A stretch of 11,789 nt of DNA, from positions 1 through 11,789 of the forward strand of contig CAXMOO010000172.1 of NCBI GenBank assembly GCA_964195005.1, in the 5' to 3' direction. This document shows positions 1-5,431 of this stretch, in pieces. Both the position numbers and the translations under genes were made by a program. This DNA comes from JAUXLW01 sp964195005. GTDB lineage: Bacteria > Actinomycetota > Acidimicrobiia > Spongiisociales > SHLN01. The notes below the pieces were generated by a model. The model made no database searches. It saw nothing but the letters and a program-made list of their open reading frames with translations, and was not told where the DNA came from. Within the stretch, counting starts at the first letter, position 1; each line of letters starts with the position of its first letter.

Positions 1-404
1 TCGGTCAAGTAGAGGTTGCCGAATACCTCATCACCAACCCGGATTGGCATGCCGAGGAAGCTCTCCATAGCTGGATGGTGGGGAGGAAAACCCGCCGTGT
101 CCTCATGGTCGGAGATTCGATTGACCCGCACGGGACCCTCGGTTCTGGTGATGGTTCCGAGCAGGCCCCGCCCTGTTGGAAGCTGGCCGATGGCGGAGAC
201 GGTCTCTTTATCCATCCCCCGGTGGATGAACTCGCTGACAAAACCGTGCGAGCCAAGAACTCCCAGGGCGCCGTAACGTGCGTTGGTCAATTCCATGGCT
301 GTTTCCACGATTGTTTCGAGGGTGTCCGTGAGCTCGGCGGCCCCCGCTACAGCCGCGGCCGCCTCGACCAGTTCAGCCACGCGTTCTGGAGGGAGTCCGG
401 TCAT
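1..404 (-). CDS. DevS/DosS-like GAF-domain sensor histidine kinase (N-terminal part; C-terminus beyond left edge)
   Basis: The reading frame stays open from an ATG at 404 to the window edge and gives 134 residues. After a short N-terminal helix (PPERVAELVEAAAAV) comes a GAF domain with hallmarks of the mycobacterial DevS/DosS family: an N-A-R-Y-G-A-L-G-V segment near residues 43-51, LPTGRGLLG, a GFPPHHPAMESFLG block and the EVFGNLYLT strand at the cut end. In that family GAF domains bind haem or another ligand and control a C-terminal HisKA_3/HATPase kinase; here those parts lie outside the window, so kinase activity is inferred. The gene is divergent from a DevR-like regulator, which supports a cognate pair. 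The ATG has no Shine-Dalgarno. A GGAAGGA lies about 22 bases upstream, too far to serve, and TAGCCT lies 7 bases upstream, which suits a leaderless mRNA. The frame is open further upstream, so a longer start is not excluded. It could instead be a GAF protein of another output type. Confidence 0.85.
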   Translation of the reverse strand, partial: MTGLPPERVAELVEAAAAVAGAAELTDTLETIVETAMELTNARYGALGVLGSHGFVSEFIHRGMDKETVSAIGQLPTGRGLLGTITRTEGPVRVNRISDHEDTAGFPPHHPAMESFLGMPIRVGDEVFGNLYLT

Positions 405-411
405 GATCGGC

Positions 412-417
412 AGGCTA
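412..417 (-). promoter_or_regulatory. Candidate -10 element for the leaderless sensor-kinase gene
   Basis: On the minus strand TAGCCT (pattern TAnnnT) ends 7 bases before the ATG at 404, and no ribosome binding site is visible. This matches the geometry known for actinobacterial leaderless transcripts, in which transcription begins at the A of the start codon. I see no convincing -35 box. A hexamer with three fixed bases can occur by chance, so this is weak alone; it gains weight because two other genes here lacking a Shine-Dalgarno (ATG 3134 and ATG 7155) show the same TAGnnT at 8 bases. Confidence 0.4.
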
Positions 418-436
418 ACGCTGTCCTTCCAGGTCT

Positions 437-460
437 TTGGCCCCGAAGGGAAAGGGCCAA
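437..460. promoter_or_regulatory. Perfect 7-bp inverted repeat in the divergent sensor/regulator control region (candidate operator)
   Basis: TTGGCCC at 437-443 is the exact reverse complement of GGGCCAA at 454-460, with a 10-base spacer. The pair lies 33 bases upstream of the sensor ATG and about 65 bases upstream of the regulator ATG, where an operator could act on both genes. LuxR/NarL-type regulators bind inverted repeats as dimers, so autoregulation is plausible. It does not match the published DosR box core (GGGACT/AGTCCC), so the binding protein is unknown. A neighbouring GGCC-AACC-GGCC at 455-466 adds a second, overlapping symmetric element. Confidence 0.35.
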
Positions 461-524
461 CCGGCCACTGCCAATCTGCCGGGCTTGTGAGATACGCTGA
501 GGGCCGGTAACAGGGAGTTGGCCT

Positions 525-1208
525 ATGAAGGTCGTGCTAGTAGACGATCATGATGTAGTCAGGCAGGGTCTCAAGGCCTTGATCGATAGCCAGGACGACC
601 TCGAGGTAGTTGGGGAAGCCGGGGATGTCGACAACGCCATCCGCCAGGTTGGTTATCACACGCCCGATGTTGTCGTAATGGACGTTCGGTTGCCGGATGG
701 GACCGGGGTCGAGGCCTGCCGGGAAATTCGATCCCGCTGGGAGAACGTCAATGTGCTGATGTTGACCTCATACGCCGACGAGGAAGCACTGGTGTCCTCG
801 ATCATGGCCGGAGCCTCCGGCTACGTGCTCAAGCGGATCAACTCAGAGGATCTGGTCGACGCGATCAGGCGGGTTGGTCGGGGGGAGTCCCTTCTTGATC
901 CCAACCTCACCGAACGCCTCTTTGCCAGGATCAGAGGAGACGAGTCGGACGATCCGCTGCTCAGCCGCCTGTCACCCCAGGAGCGCCGGATCCTCGACCT
1001 CATCTCTGAGGGCAAGACCAACAAACAAATCGCCGAGGACATGTTCCTTGCTGAGAAGACGGTCAAGAATTACGTGTCCAATCTCCTCTCCAAGCTCGAG
1101 ATGAGCCGGCGCAGTGAAGCCGCGGCCTACGCGGCTCGCCTCCAGGCCGAGCGCGCCAGGAAATATCCACCCGAGGACTGGAGTGCCGTGCCGGGGGTAA
1201 ATCCCTAG
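525..1208 (+). CDS. DevR/DosR-like response regulator (NarL/FixJ family)
   Basis: A 227-residue cytoplasmic transcription factor. The receiver domain (about residues 1-120) has the acidic pair D7/D8, the phospho-acceptor D53 in VVMDVRLPDG, the switch threonine T81 in LMLTSY and the conserved lysine K103. The C-terminal LuxR-type helix-turn-helix spans about 145-205, with LSPQERRILDLISEG, KTNKQIAEDMFLAEKTVKNYVS and LLSKL. The recognition segment keeps K178, K181 and N182, which correspond by alignment from memory to DNA-contacting residues of M. tuberculosis DosR, and overall resemblance to DosR is strong. The start is supported by GGGAG at 513-517, seven bases before the ATG. The divergent GAF sensor gene next door is the likely partner. 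In mycobacteria this regulator drives the hypoxia/NO dormancy response; whether the stimulus is the same here cannot be read from the sequence. The small membrane protein at 1314 follows on the same strand about 105 bases away and may be co-transcribed. Confidence 0.93.
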   Translation: MKVVLVDDHDVVRQGLKALIDSQDDLEVVGEAGDVDNAIRQVGYHTPDVVVMDVRLPDGTGVEACREIRSRWENVNVLMLTSYADEEALVSSIMAGASGYVLKRINSEDLVDAIRRVGRGESLLDPNLTERLFARIRGDESDDPLLSRLSPQERRILDLISEGKTNKQIAEDMFLAEKTVKNYVSNLLSKLEMSRRSEAAAYAARLQAERARKYPPEDWSAVPGVNP

Positions 1209-1235
1209 GAGGGTGGCATTACCGACCGGCCTCCT
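1206..1235 (+). terminator. GC-rich hairpin overlapping the regulator stop codon
   Basis: The stop codon TAG (1206-1208) begins the left arm: AGGAGG at 1207-1212 pairs with CCTCCT at 1230-1235 around a 17-base loop. No T-tract follows, so a classical intrinsic terminator is doubtful; attenuation or mRNA 3'-end protection is possible. The same TAGGAGGG / GGCCTCCT arms occur at the stop codon of the lipoprotein gene (5403-5425). Confidence 0.3.
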
Positions 1236-1258
1236 CGGGGGCTGCAGGGGGACCCGGT

Positions 1259-1297
1259 GTCACCCGGATGACTGCAGGGATCGTCTGCAGGGGTGAC
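1259..1297 (+). promoter_or_regulatory. Bulged hairpin in the leader of the small membrane protein
   Basis: GTCACCC at 1259-1265 pairs with GGGTGAC at 1291-1297. Inside it CTGCAG (1272-1277) pairs with CTGCAG (1285-1290) around a 7-base loop. This gives 13 base pairs with one 6-base bulge on the 5' side. The structure ends four bases before the GAGGAGAG ribosome binding site of the 1314 gene, so it could affect translation or mark a protein-binding site. CTGCAGGG also occurs at 1242-1249, making three copies in about 50 bases. Confidence 0.35.
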
Positions 1298-1313
1298 TCA
1301 GAGGAGAGTGGAT

Positions 1314-1676
1314 ATGTGGAAGCAGAAATGGTGGCTTTTTGCTGCCGGGCTCATCGGCCTCGCAATGGCAGTTTTCGGGATCGGCAACCTGCTCGGCGAC
1401 GACGGCGGACCCTTGTACGGCAAGATTGTCGCCGTCGCAGTGGCGGTGGCCTTCGCCGGTTTGATTTTCGGCGGCCTCGCAGTTCGGGAGCGGAACGAGG
1501 CACGGGGCAGCCTCATGATCGGCGTCGGAGTGCTCCCTGGAACGCTGCTGATTACCCTGTTCTGGTTTCCCCCGGTCGCAGCCGTGGGAGTCCTGTCGAT
1601 CTTCGTTGCCTGGAGCGCGTTCGTGAATTTCGCCACGCAGCGTCGGAGCATGCAGCCTGTAGACGTCCCCGATTGA
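1314..1676 (+). CDS. Small integral membrane protein of unknown function
   Basis: A 120-residue hydrophobic protein that I do not recognise as a named family. Three or four membrane segments can be seen: about residues 6-24 (LFAAGLIGLAMAVFGIGNLL), 36-56 (an IVAVAVAVAFAGLIFGGLAV stretch), and two closely spaced spans between about 68 and 106 (GVGVLPGTLLITLFWF and AVGVLSIFVAWSAFV). The N-terminus is short and begins MWKQKWW; the C-terminus is short and polar (ATQRRSMQPVDVPD). I chose the ATG at 1314 over a GTG at 1293 because GAGGAGAG (1301-1308) stands five bases before it and the hydrophobic segment then starts near the N-terminus. The gene follows the DevR-like regulator on the same strand and may be its target or operon partner, but nothing else links the two. 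Function is unknown. Confidence 0.8.
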   Translation: MWKQKWWLFAAGLIGLAMAVFGIGNLLGDDGGPLYGKIVAVAVAVAFAGLIFGGLAVRERNEARGSLMIGVGVLPGTLLITLFWFPPVAAVGVLSIFVAWSAFVNFATQRRSMQPVDVPD

Positions 1677-1830
1677 GCGGAGAGGTCCCAGGTGGATAGC
1701 GGCCGGGTCGAGACATCCTCGTCGGCTGGTAGGGCCCCTCGCCCACTTAAGAACGTTCGCCGGACAGGGTTTCCGACCGGGATTGGAACTGAACGGCATG
1801 GGTTGGGCCGAGACTGCCCGCGTTGGCCCG

Positions 1831-2964
1831 CTAGCCGGCTGCCACCACCTCCGACAGTCGATCGAGGTCGGCTTCAGTTGTGAAGAGATGAGGCGAGAGC
1901 CGTAGGGAATCGCCGCGGATGCTGGCGTACACGCCGGCCGCCCGCAGTCGGTCTCCCAGGTCCACAGGGACACCGTTTGGGAAATAGACGCCGGTCATGT
2001 GGGGACCCCGCCGGCCGGCAGGGATCGGGTCGAGTCCCAGGCTGGTCATCCTGCGCTCGACTTCGGCTGTCGATCGGGCAATGGTGTCTGCGATGTTCTC
2101 TATTCCCCAGTCTCCAATCTGGGTAAGGGCGGCCTCGGCCATCGGTGTGAGGATGAAGTTGGATCGTTCTCCAACATCGAACCGGGTTGCTCCGGCCTCG
2201 AGCTCGGTTTCGTAATCGACGAGCCTCGTGAAATCCTCACTTCCCTTGCGGGTTATCCAACCTTGCTCGATGGGCTCTCCTCCCCGACGCTCCGGTCCAA
2301 CGTACAGGTACGAGTAGCTGTACGGGCCCAGCATCCACTTGTAGCCAACGGTGCAAAGGAAATCCGGCTGCACATCGCCGACATCGAGGGGCAACGCTCC
2401 GAGCGATTGCGAGGCGTCGACCACCAGTGCGGCGCCAACCTCCCGGACCATCTTTCCCACCGCGACCAGGTCGACCAGGCCGCCGTCGGTCCAGTGACAA
2501 TTAGGGAGGGCGGCGATGGCCAGGCGCTCATCGATGTGCTCCAGGATGGTCGAAGTCCAATCATGGTTAGCGGGTCGGGGGACGACGATGAGGTCCGCAT
2601 TCGACTGGCGGGCTTTGTCCCACCACGGGTAAACGTTCGATGGGAACTGTTCGTCGAGGACGAGAATGGTTTGGCCGGGGGCCACTTCGAGGTTCTTGGC
2701 GGCGATGGCGTTGGCGTACGACACCGCCGGGACGATGGCGATTCCGTCGGGTGGGGCGCCTATCAGGCCTGCAAACAAGCCTCGAACCTGCTCGCTCCTG
2801 GTGAAGAAGTCACCGGGCGTGACCGTCCACGGCGTCGCCACTTGCTGCAGTGCCGCCTCCCCGGCTGCCCGCACGGAATGCAGCTGCGGGCTCAGGTAGG
2901 ACGTGTTGAAATACGCGACGTCGTCCGGAATGTTGAACAGGTGGCGCTGTGATTCGAGGATCAA
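1831..2964 (-). CDS. Class-V aminotransferase-fold PLP-dependent enzyme
   Basis: A 377-residue cytoplasmic PLP enzyme of the cysteine desulfurase/kynureninase/isopenicillin-epimerase superfamily (fold type I). The Schiff-base lysine is K209 in CTVGYKWMLGP. D183 and Q186 in VVDASQSLGA are the residues expected to hold the pyridine nitrogen and ring. The N-terminal SQRHLFNIPDDVAYFNTSYLSP is typical of a poorly characterised actinobacterial branch, and the length is usual for the family. No cysteine-bearing desulfurase loop is obvious, so a desulfurase role is unlikely, but the substrate cannot be assigned. The start is TTG at 2964, chosen because family members begin just before this motif; only a weak purine stretch precedes it and the frame is open upstream. 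The gene starts 19 bases after the bS22-like stop codon on the same strand, so the two are probably co-transcribed. Codon use matches its neighbours. Confidence 0.88.
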   Translation of the reverse strand: MILESQRHLFNIPDDVAYFNTSYLSPQLHSVRAAGEAALQQVATPWTVTPGDFFTRSEQVRGLFAGLIGAPPDGIAIVPAVSYANAIAAKNLEVAPGQTILVLDEQFPSNVYPWWDKARQSNADLIVVPRPANHDWTSTILEHIDERLAIAALPNCHWTDGGLVDLVAVGKMVREVGAALVVDASQSLGALPLDVGDVQPDFLCTVGYKWMLGPYSYSYLYVGPERRGGEPIEQGWITRKGSEDFTRLVDYETELEAGATRFDVGERSNFILTPMAEAALTQIGDWGIENIADTIARSTAEVERRMTSLGLDPIPAGRRGPHMTGVYFPNGVPVDLGDRLRAAGVYASIRGDSLRLSPHLFTTEADLDRLSEVVAAG

Positions 2965-2983
2965 CCTGGCCTGCCGTCTCGGG

Positions 2984-3076
2984 TTACTTCTTGTGCTTGT
3001 GCCGGTTGGCGCGAAGACGTTTGCGGTACTTATGTTTCGACATCTTCTTGCGCCGCTTTTTTATGACTGATCCCAT
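2984..3076 (-). CDS. bS22-like ribosomal protein / AURKAIP1-COX24-domain protein
   Basis: A 30-codon gene starting at ATG 3076 encodes an extremely basic peptide beginning MGSVIKKRRKKMSKHKYRK and ending in HKHKK, about 60% Lys, Arg and His. This is the hallmark of the short actinobacterial AURKAIP1/COX24-domain proteins, one of which was identified as bS22 on mycobacterial ribosomes. It probably binds rRNA in the small subunit. Human AURKAIP1 (mS38) and yeast Cox24 carry the same motif at their C-termini. The gene is often missed because of its size. Its ATG is preceded only by a distant GGAG (about 20 bases), and a nearby out-of-frame ATG lies seven bases upstream. It shares a 57-base divergent control region with the C26 peptidase gene and leads directly into the aminotransferase gene. 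Identification rests on motif and length, and both fit well. Confidence 0.9.
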   Translation of the reverse strand: MGSVIKKRRKKMSKHKYRKRLRANRHKHKK

Positions 3077-3119
3077 TGCCCATAGCTTGGCCTACTCCGC
3101 CTCGCTACGCAAACACTCC

Positions 3120-3125
3120 TAGAGT
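3120..3125 (+). promoter_or_regulatory. Candidate -10 element for the leaderless C26 amidotransferase gene
   Basis: TAGAGT (TAnnnT) ends 8 bases before the ATG at 3134. No ribosome binding site precedes that ATG. The arrangement matches the minus-strand TAGACT before ATG 7155 and TAGCCT before ATG 404. No -35 element is evident in the 57-base divergent gap. Confidence 0.4.
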
Positions 3126-3133
3126 TCAGCGAC

Positions 3134-3868
3134 ATGCGACCCCTAATCGGTATCACGGCCCAAAGACGCGAGGTCAATACCACCTACGGCATCGAGCCGG
3201 CTAACACCGTGGTGCTTACCTACTCCAGTGCCGTCGCCGAGGCGGGAGGCATCCCGGTTCTGTTGCCCATACTCAATCCCGAGGCAGTGCCCGGCCTTGT
3301 TGAGCGCCTGAACGGCGTTGTTTTGACCGGCGGCGGAGACGTCGATCCGAGTCACTACGGCCTCCTCGAACATTCGACCGTATATGGAGTAGATGCGGCG
3401 CGCGACGAGTTTGAGCTGGCGCTTGCCCGCCAGATTGCCGAGACGAAGCTTCCGGTGCTCGCAATCTGCCGGGGGCTGCAAGTCCTCAATGTTGCGCTTG
3501 GCGGCACTTTGATAGTGGACATTCCCACGCAGGTCGACGGTGGTTTTGAGCATTTTCGTGCAGGGGAGGACGCCAAGCGGACCCATCAGGCTCTCCGATT
3601 CGAAGAGTCCTGTCACCTGGCCGGCCTCTTTGGCACCAGCGAGCTCAAGGTCAACTCGGTGCATCACCAGGCGGTGGCAGAAGTAGCGCCGGGCTTACAT
3701 CCGGTGGCCTGGAGTGAAGATGGGGTTATCGAGGCGATGGAGCCCGATGATGACCGGTGGGAGATGCGTGGTGTGCAGTGGCACCCCGAGCACCTGGTGG
3801 ACAGTGAATCGGCCGCCAGGGCACTGTTCGAGGGGCTGGTACGAGCTGCTTCCGAGGGCATCTCTTAA
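3134..3868 (+). CDS. Gamma-glutamyl-gamma-aminobutyrate hydrolase-like protein (peptidase C26, class I GATase fold)
   Basis: A 244-residue cytoplasmic hydrolase of the PuuD/peptidase C26 family, about the usual length. It has the family start RPLIGITAQ, the VVLTGGGDVDPSHYG oxyanion/turn region (62-76), the nucleophile C112 in LAICRGLQVLNVALGG, the VNSVHHQAV segment (173-181) and the remaining triad residues H217 and E219 in GVQWHPEH. PuuD releases GABA from gamma-glutamyl-GABA in putrescine degradation. No other puu gene is nearby, so another gamma-glutamyl conjugate is possible. The start is fixed by the conserved N-terminus. There is no Shine-Dalgarno, and TAGAGT eight bases upstream suggests a leaderless message. 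The lipoprotein gene starts 19 bases after the stop on the same strand with no terminator between them, so co-transcription is likely though a shared function is not apparent. Confidence 0.9.
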   Translation: MRPLIGITAQRREVNTTYGIEPANTVVLTYSSAVAEAGGIPVLLPILNPEAVPGLVERLNGVVLTGGGDVDPSHYGLLEHSTVYGVDAARDEFELALARQIAETKLPVLAICRGLQVLNVALGGTLIVDIPTQVDGGFEHFRAGEDAKRTHQALRFEESCHLAGLFGTSELKVNSVHHQAVAEVAPGLHPVAWSEDGVIEAMEPDDDRWEMRGVQWHPEHLVDSESAARALFEGLVRAASEGIS

Positions 3869-3887
3869 CGTCTAAAGCCTCGGTCAA

Positions 3888-5405
3888 ATGGGGTCGATAT
3901 CCAGTGCGATGTCTAGTCGCACCCGTTCGTTGGTTTCGTTGCTGCTCGGGCTCGCCCTAGTCGCCGCAGCTTGTTCGGGCGGCGACGATTCGGTCGCGGT
4001 AGCGACACCCCCTGTAACCCCAGCTCCGGCTGCGAATCTACCGGATACTGGAGCGGACCTACTCGAGTTGCTCCGTTTTGGAGGAACCTCGGCGTCCACC
4101 TCAACAACCACGCCGGCCCAGCGGGCCGAAGCCGAGCTGTTCGTCGCGGAACTGGTCAAGGGGTACTTTGAGGCAGCCGGCGCCAGGGACTGGGACGCGG
4201 TCTATTCGGCCTCGTCAATTGAATTTCTCGGAACTTGTGCTTATGAAGAGTTTGCGGCCATGGCCGGGATTGCTGCCGAGGCGACCGAGATCCTCTTCTC
4301 CGAGGAATTCGAGATCCACGTTGTCGGCGATTTTGCCTCCGGGCGGTTCGAGGTGACAGACGCGGCCGGAACCCTCCCCATAGAGGGGCTGCTGGCGGTG
4401 TTGGATCCGGAAGGATGGCGAATGGCCATCAATCCGTGCGATGTCGTGGCCAAGGCGGGATCAGGAGACTTCATCTACCCGCTGGTAATCACCACGACCA
4501 CACTTGCCGGCGAAGTCGGTGCTGACGGCGACGGCGGGGCCGACGGCGGAGCTCCCTCAGACGGCGCCCCGATTGATCCAGATCTCACCACCACCACGCT
4601 GGCCCCCGACGCATCGACGACCACCACGTCGCCCGACATCTTCGGGCCAGGGGGGACCGGCGGATCTACCACGACGACCACCACTTTGGCGCCGATACCT
4701 CTGACGGCAGCGGACGAGGCCAAAATCGAGGCCATCCTCAAACAGTTCATGATCGCCGAGGCTTCTCAAGACTACGTTTCACTGCACGACGCGGTGCCGC
4801 CGCTGTTTTCCTGTGACGCCACCGATACGGCAGCCGACCTGGGCTCGTTCCATTGGAGCCCAACGGCGCTCACCTTCGGCGACTTCGAGATCACCGGCGG
4901 CAACGACGAGGGTTATGCGACCTTCGAGCTCACCTACACCGACTCGGAAGAGACTCTCCTTGTCGAGGATTTCGGTGCCTGGTCGTGGGGCGGCGAATGG
5001 CATGCCGCGGTTCATCCCTGCAAGTGGACGCTCAATAGGGTGAATGACGGAACCGCCAATGATGTGACCATCGACAACATGGAAGCCGTGTTACTGGTTG
5101 CCAGGGACCTTTATGCGGCAGTCGGCGACTACGACATTCCCAACTCCACCCTCAACGCCATGTTCATAGATGAGTCGCTGCTTTTCGTAGGCACTCCCGA
5201 TCTCGCCGGCCCAGGGGTTGTCGCCTACATGGACATGGGTCAGGAGGTCGTGATCCTTACTCAGAGCGCAAGCGGTCGCTGGTATTGCACCGTCGAGAAC
5301 GCCCTGACTGGAGCCCACCACGGCAGCTCCTTCCTTCCGAGCACTGTGGACAACGCCGACGGATGCCGCTCGGTGACCCTTTCAAATCCGTGGAGCATTC
5401 TCTAG
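3888..5405 (+). CDS. Secreted lipoprotein with two NTF2-like modules, Thr-rich linkers and a pilin-like C-terminal domain
   Basis: A 505-residue exported protein. The signal peptide (RTRSLVSLLLGLALVAAAC) ends in a lipobox with C29 as the predicted lipidated residue. Translation may start at ATG 3888 or at ATG 3909, seven codons later; neither has a good ribosome binding site. After a Pro/Thr-rich spacer, module 1 (about 78-190) and module 2 (about 273-385) share a pattern: a starting helix, a cysteine (C117, C309), a FEI strand, a G-x-FE strand, and an ending G-W/EW...INPC or VHPC (C184, C378). This looks like an ancient duplication of an NTF2-like fold. Between them lies a Thr-rich, probably extended and perhaps glycosylated linker. 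Residues 390-495 (helix MEAVLLVARDLYAAVGDY, then QSASGRWYCTVENA and DNADGC, with C467 and C493) resemble the globular part of actinobacterial type IV pilin-like proteins. The specific role is unknown, and domain assignments are by eye. Confidence 0.85.
   Translation: MGSISSAMSSRTRSLVSLLLGLALVAAACSGGDDSVAVATPPVTPAPAANLPDTGADLLELLRFGGTSASTSTTTPAQRAEAELFVAELVKGYFEAAGARDWDAVYSASSIEFLGTCAYEEFAAMAGIAAEATEILFSEEFEIHVVGDFASGRFEVTDAAGTLPIEGLLAVLDPEGWRMAINPCDVVAKAGSGDFIYPLVITTTTLAGEVGADGDGGADGGAPSDGAPIDPDLTTTTLAPDASTTTTSPDIFGPGGTGGSTTTTTTLAPIPLTAADEAKIEAILKQFMIAEASQDYVSLHDAVPPLFSCDATDTAADLGSFHWSPTALTFGDFEITGGNDEGYATFELTYTDSEETLLVEDFGAWSWGGEWHAAVHPCKWTLNRVNDGTANDVTIDNMEAVLLVARDLYAAVGDYDIPNSTLNAMFIDESLLFVGTPDLAGPGVVAYMDMGQEVVILTQSASGRWYCTVENALTGAHHGSSFLPSTVDNADGCRSVTLSNPWSIL
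4485..4703 (+). repeat. Thr-rich low-complexity linker with repeated TTTTLA units
   Basis: Within the lipoprotein, TTTTLA occurs at residues 202-207, 234-239 and 263-268, with another TTTT at 244-247. The spacers are rich in Gly, Asp and Pro. At DNA level these are runs of ACC/ACG/ACT codons on a GC-rich background. Such linkers separate extracellular domains, can carry O-glycans, and are prone to length variation between strains by slippage. Confidence 0.85.
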
Positions 5406-5425
5406 GAGGGCTGCCCGGCCTCCTA
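5403..5425. terminator. Hairpin between convergent lipoprotein and homoserine kinase genes (candidate bidirectional terminator)
   Basis: TAGGAGG at 5403-5409 and CCTCCTA at 5419-5425 form a perfect 7-bp stem with a 9-base loop. The stem includes the lipoprotein stop codon and ends six bases before the homoserine kinase stop codon. It sits exactly where two convergent transcripts meet. It lacks a T-tract on the 3' side of either strand, so factor-independent termination would be weak. The arms match those of the hairpin at 1206-1235. Confidence 0.45.
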
Positions 5426-5431
5426 AAAGCC

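Noticed and set aside
75..500. 141-codon plus-strand open frame opposite the sensor gene
   Set aside because: It is antisense to a well-matched GAF domain and has no protein-like motif; it is open only because of the high GC content.
485..513. Possible TTGTGA-17-TAACAG promoter for the response regulator
   Set aside because: The -10 match is poor, and transcription would begin after the GGGAG ribosome binding site at 513-517 that supports the ATG at 525.
1760..1795. T-arm-like stretch (GTTCCAATCCC on the minus strand) suggesting a tRNA or attachment site
   Set aside because: The flanking bases do not form a T-stem, no acceptor, D or anticodon arms can be found in the 154-base gap, and no integrase is present.
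1260..1973. 237-codon minus-strand open frame across the small membrane protein and the convergent gap
   Set aside because: It is antisense to a hydrophobic protein with a strong ribosome binding site and overlaps the end of the aminotransferase; its composition is like random GC-rich sequence.
1999..2952. 317-codon plus-strand open frame opposite the aminotransferase
   Set aside because: The opposite strand has clear PLP-enzyme motifs including the Schiff-base lysine. The antisense translation has no recognisable domain and no ribosome binding site.
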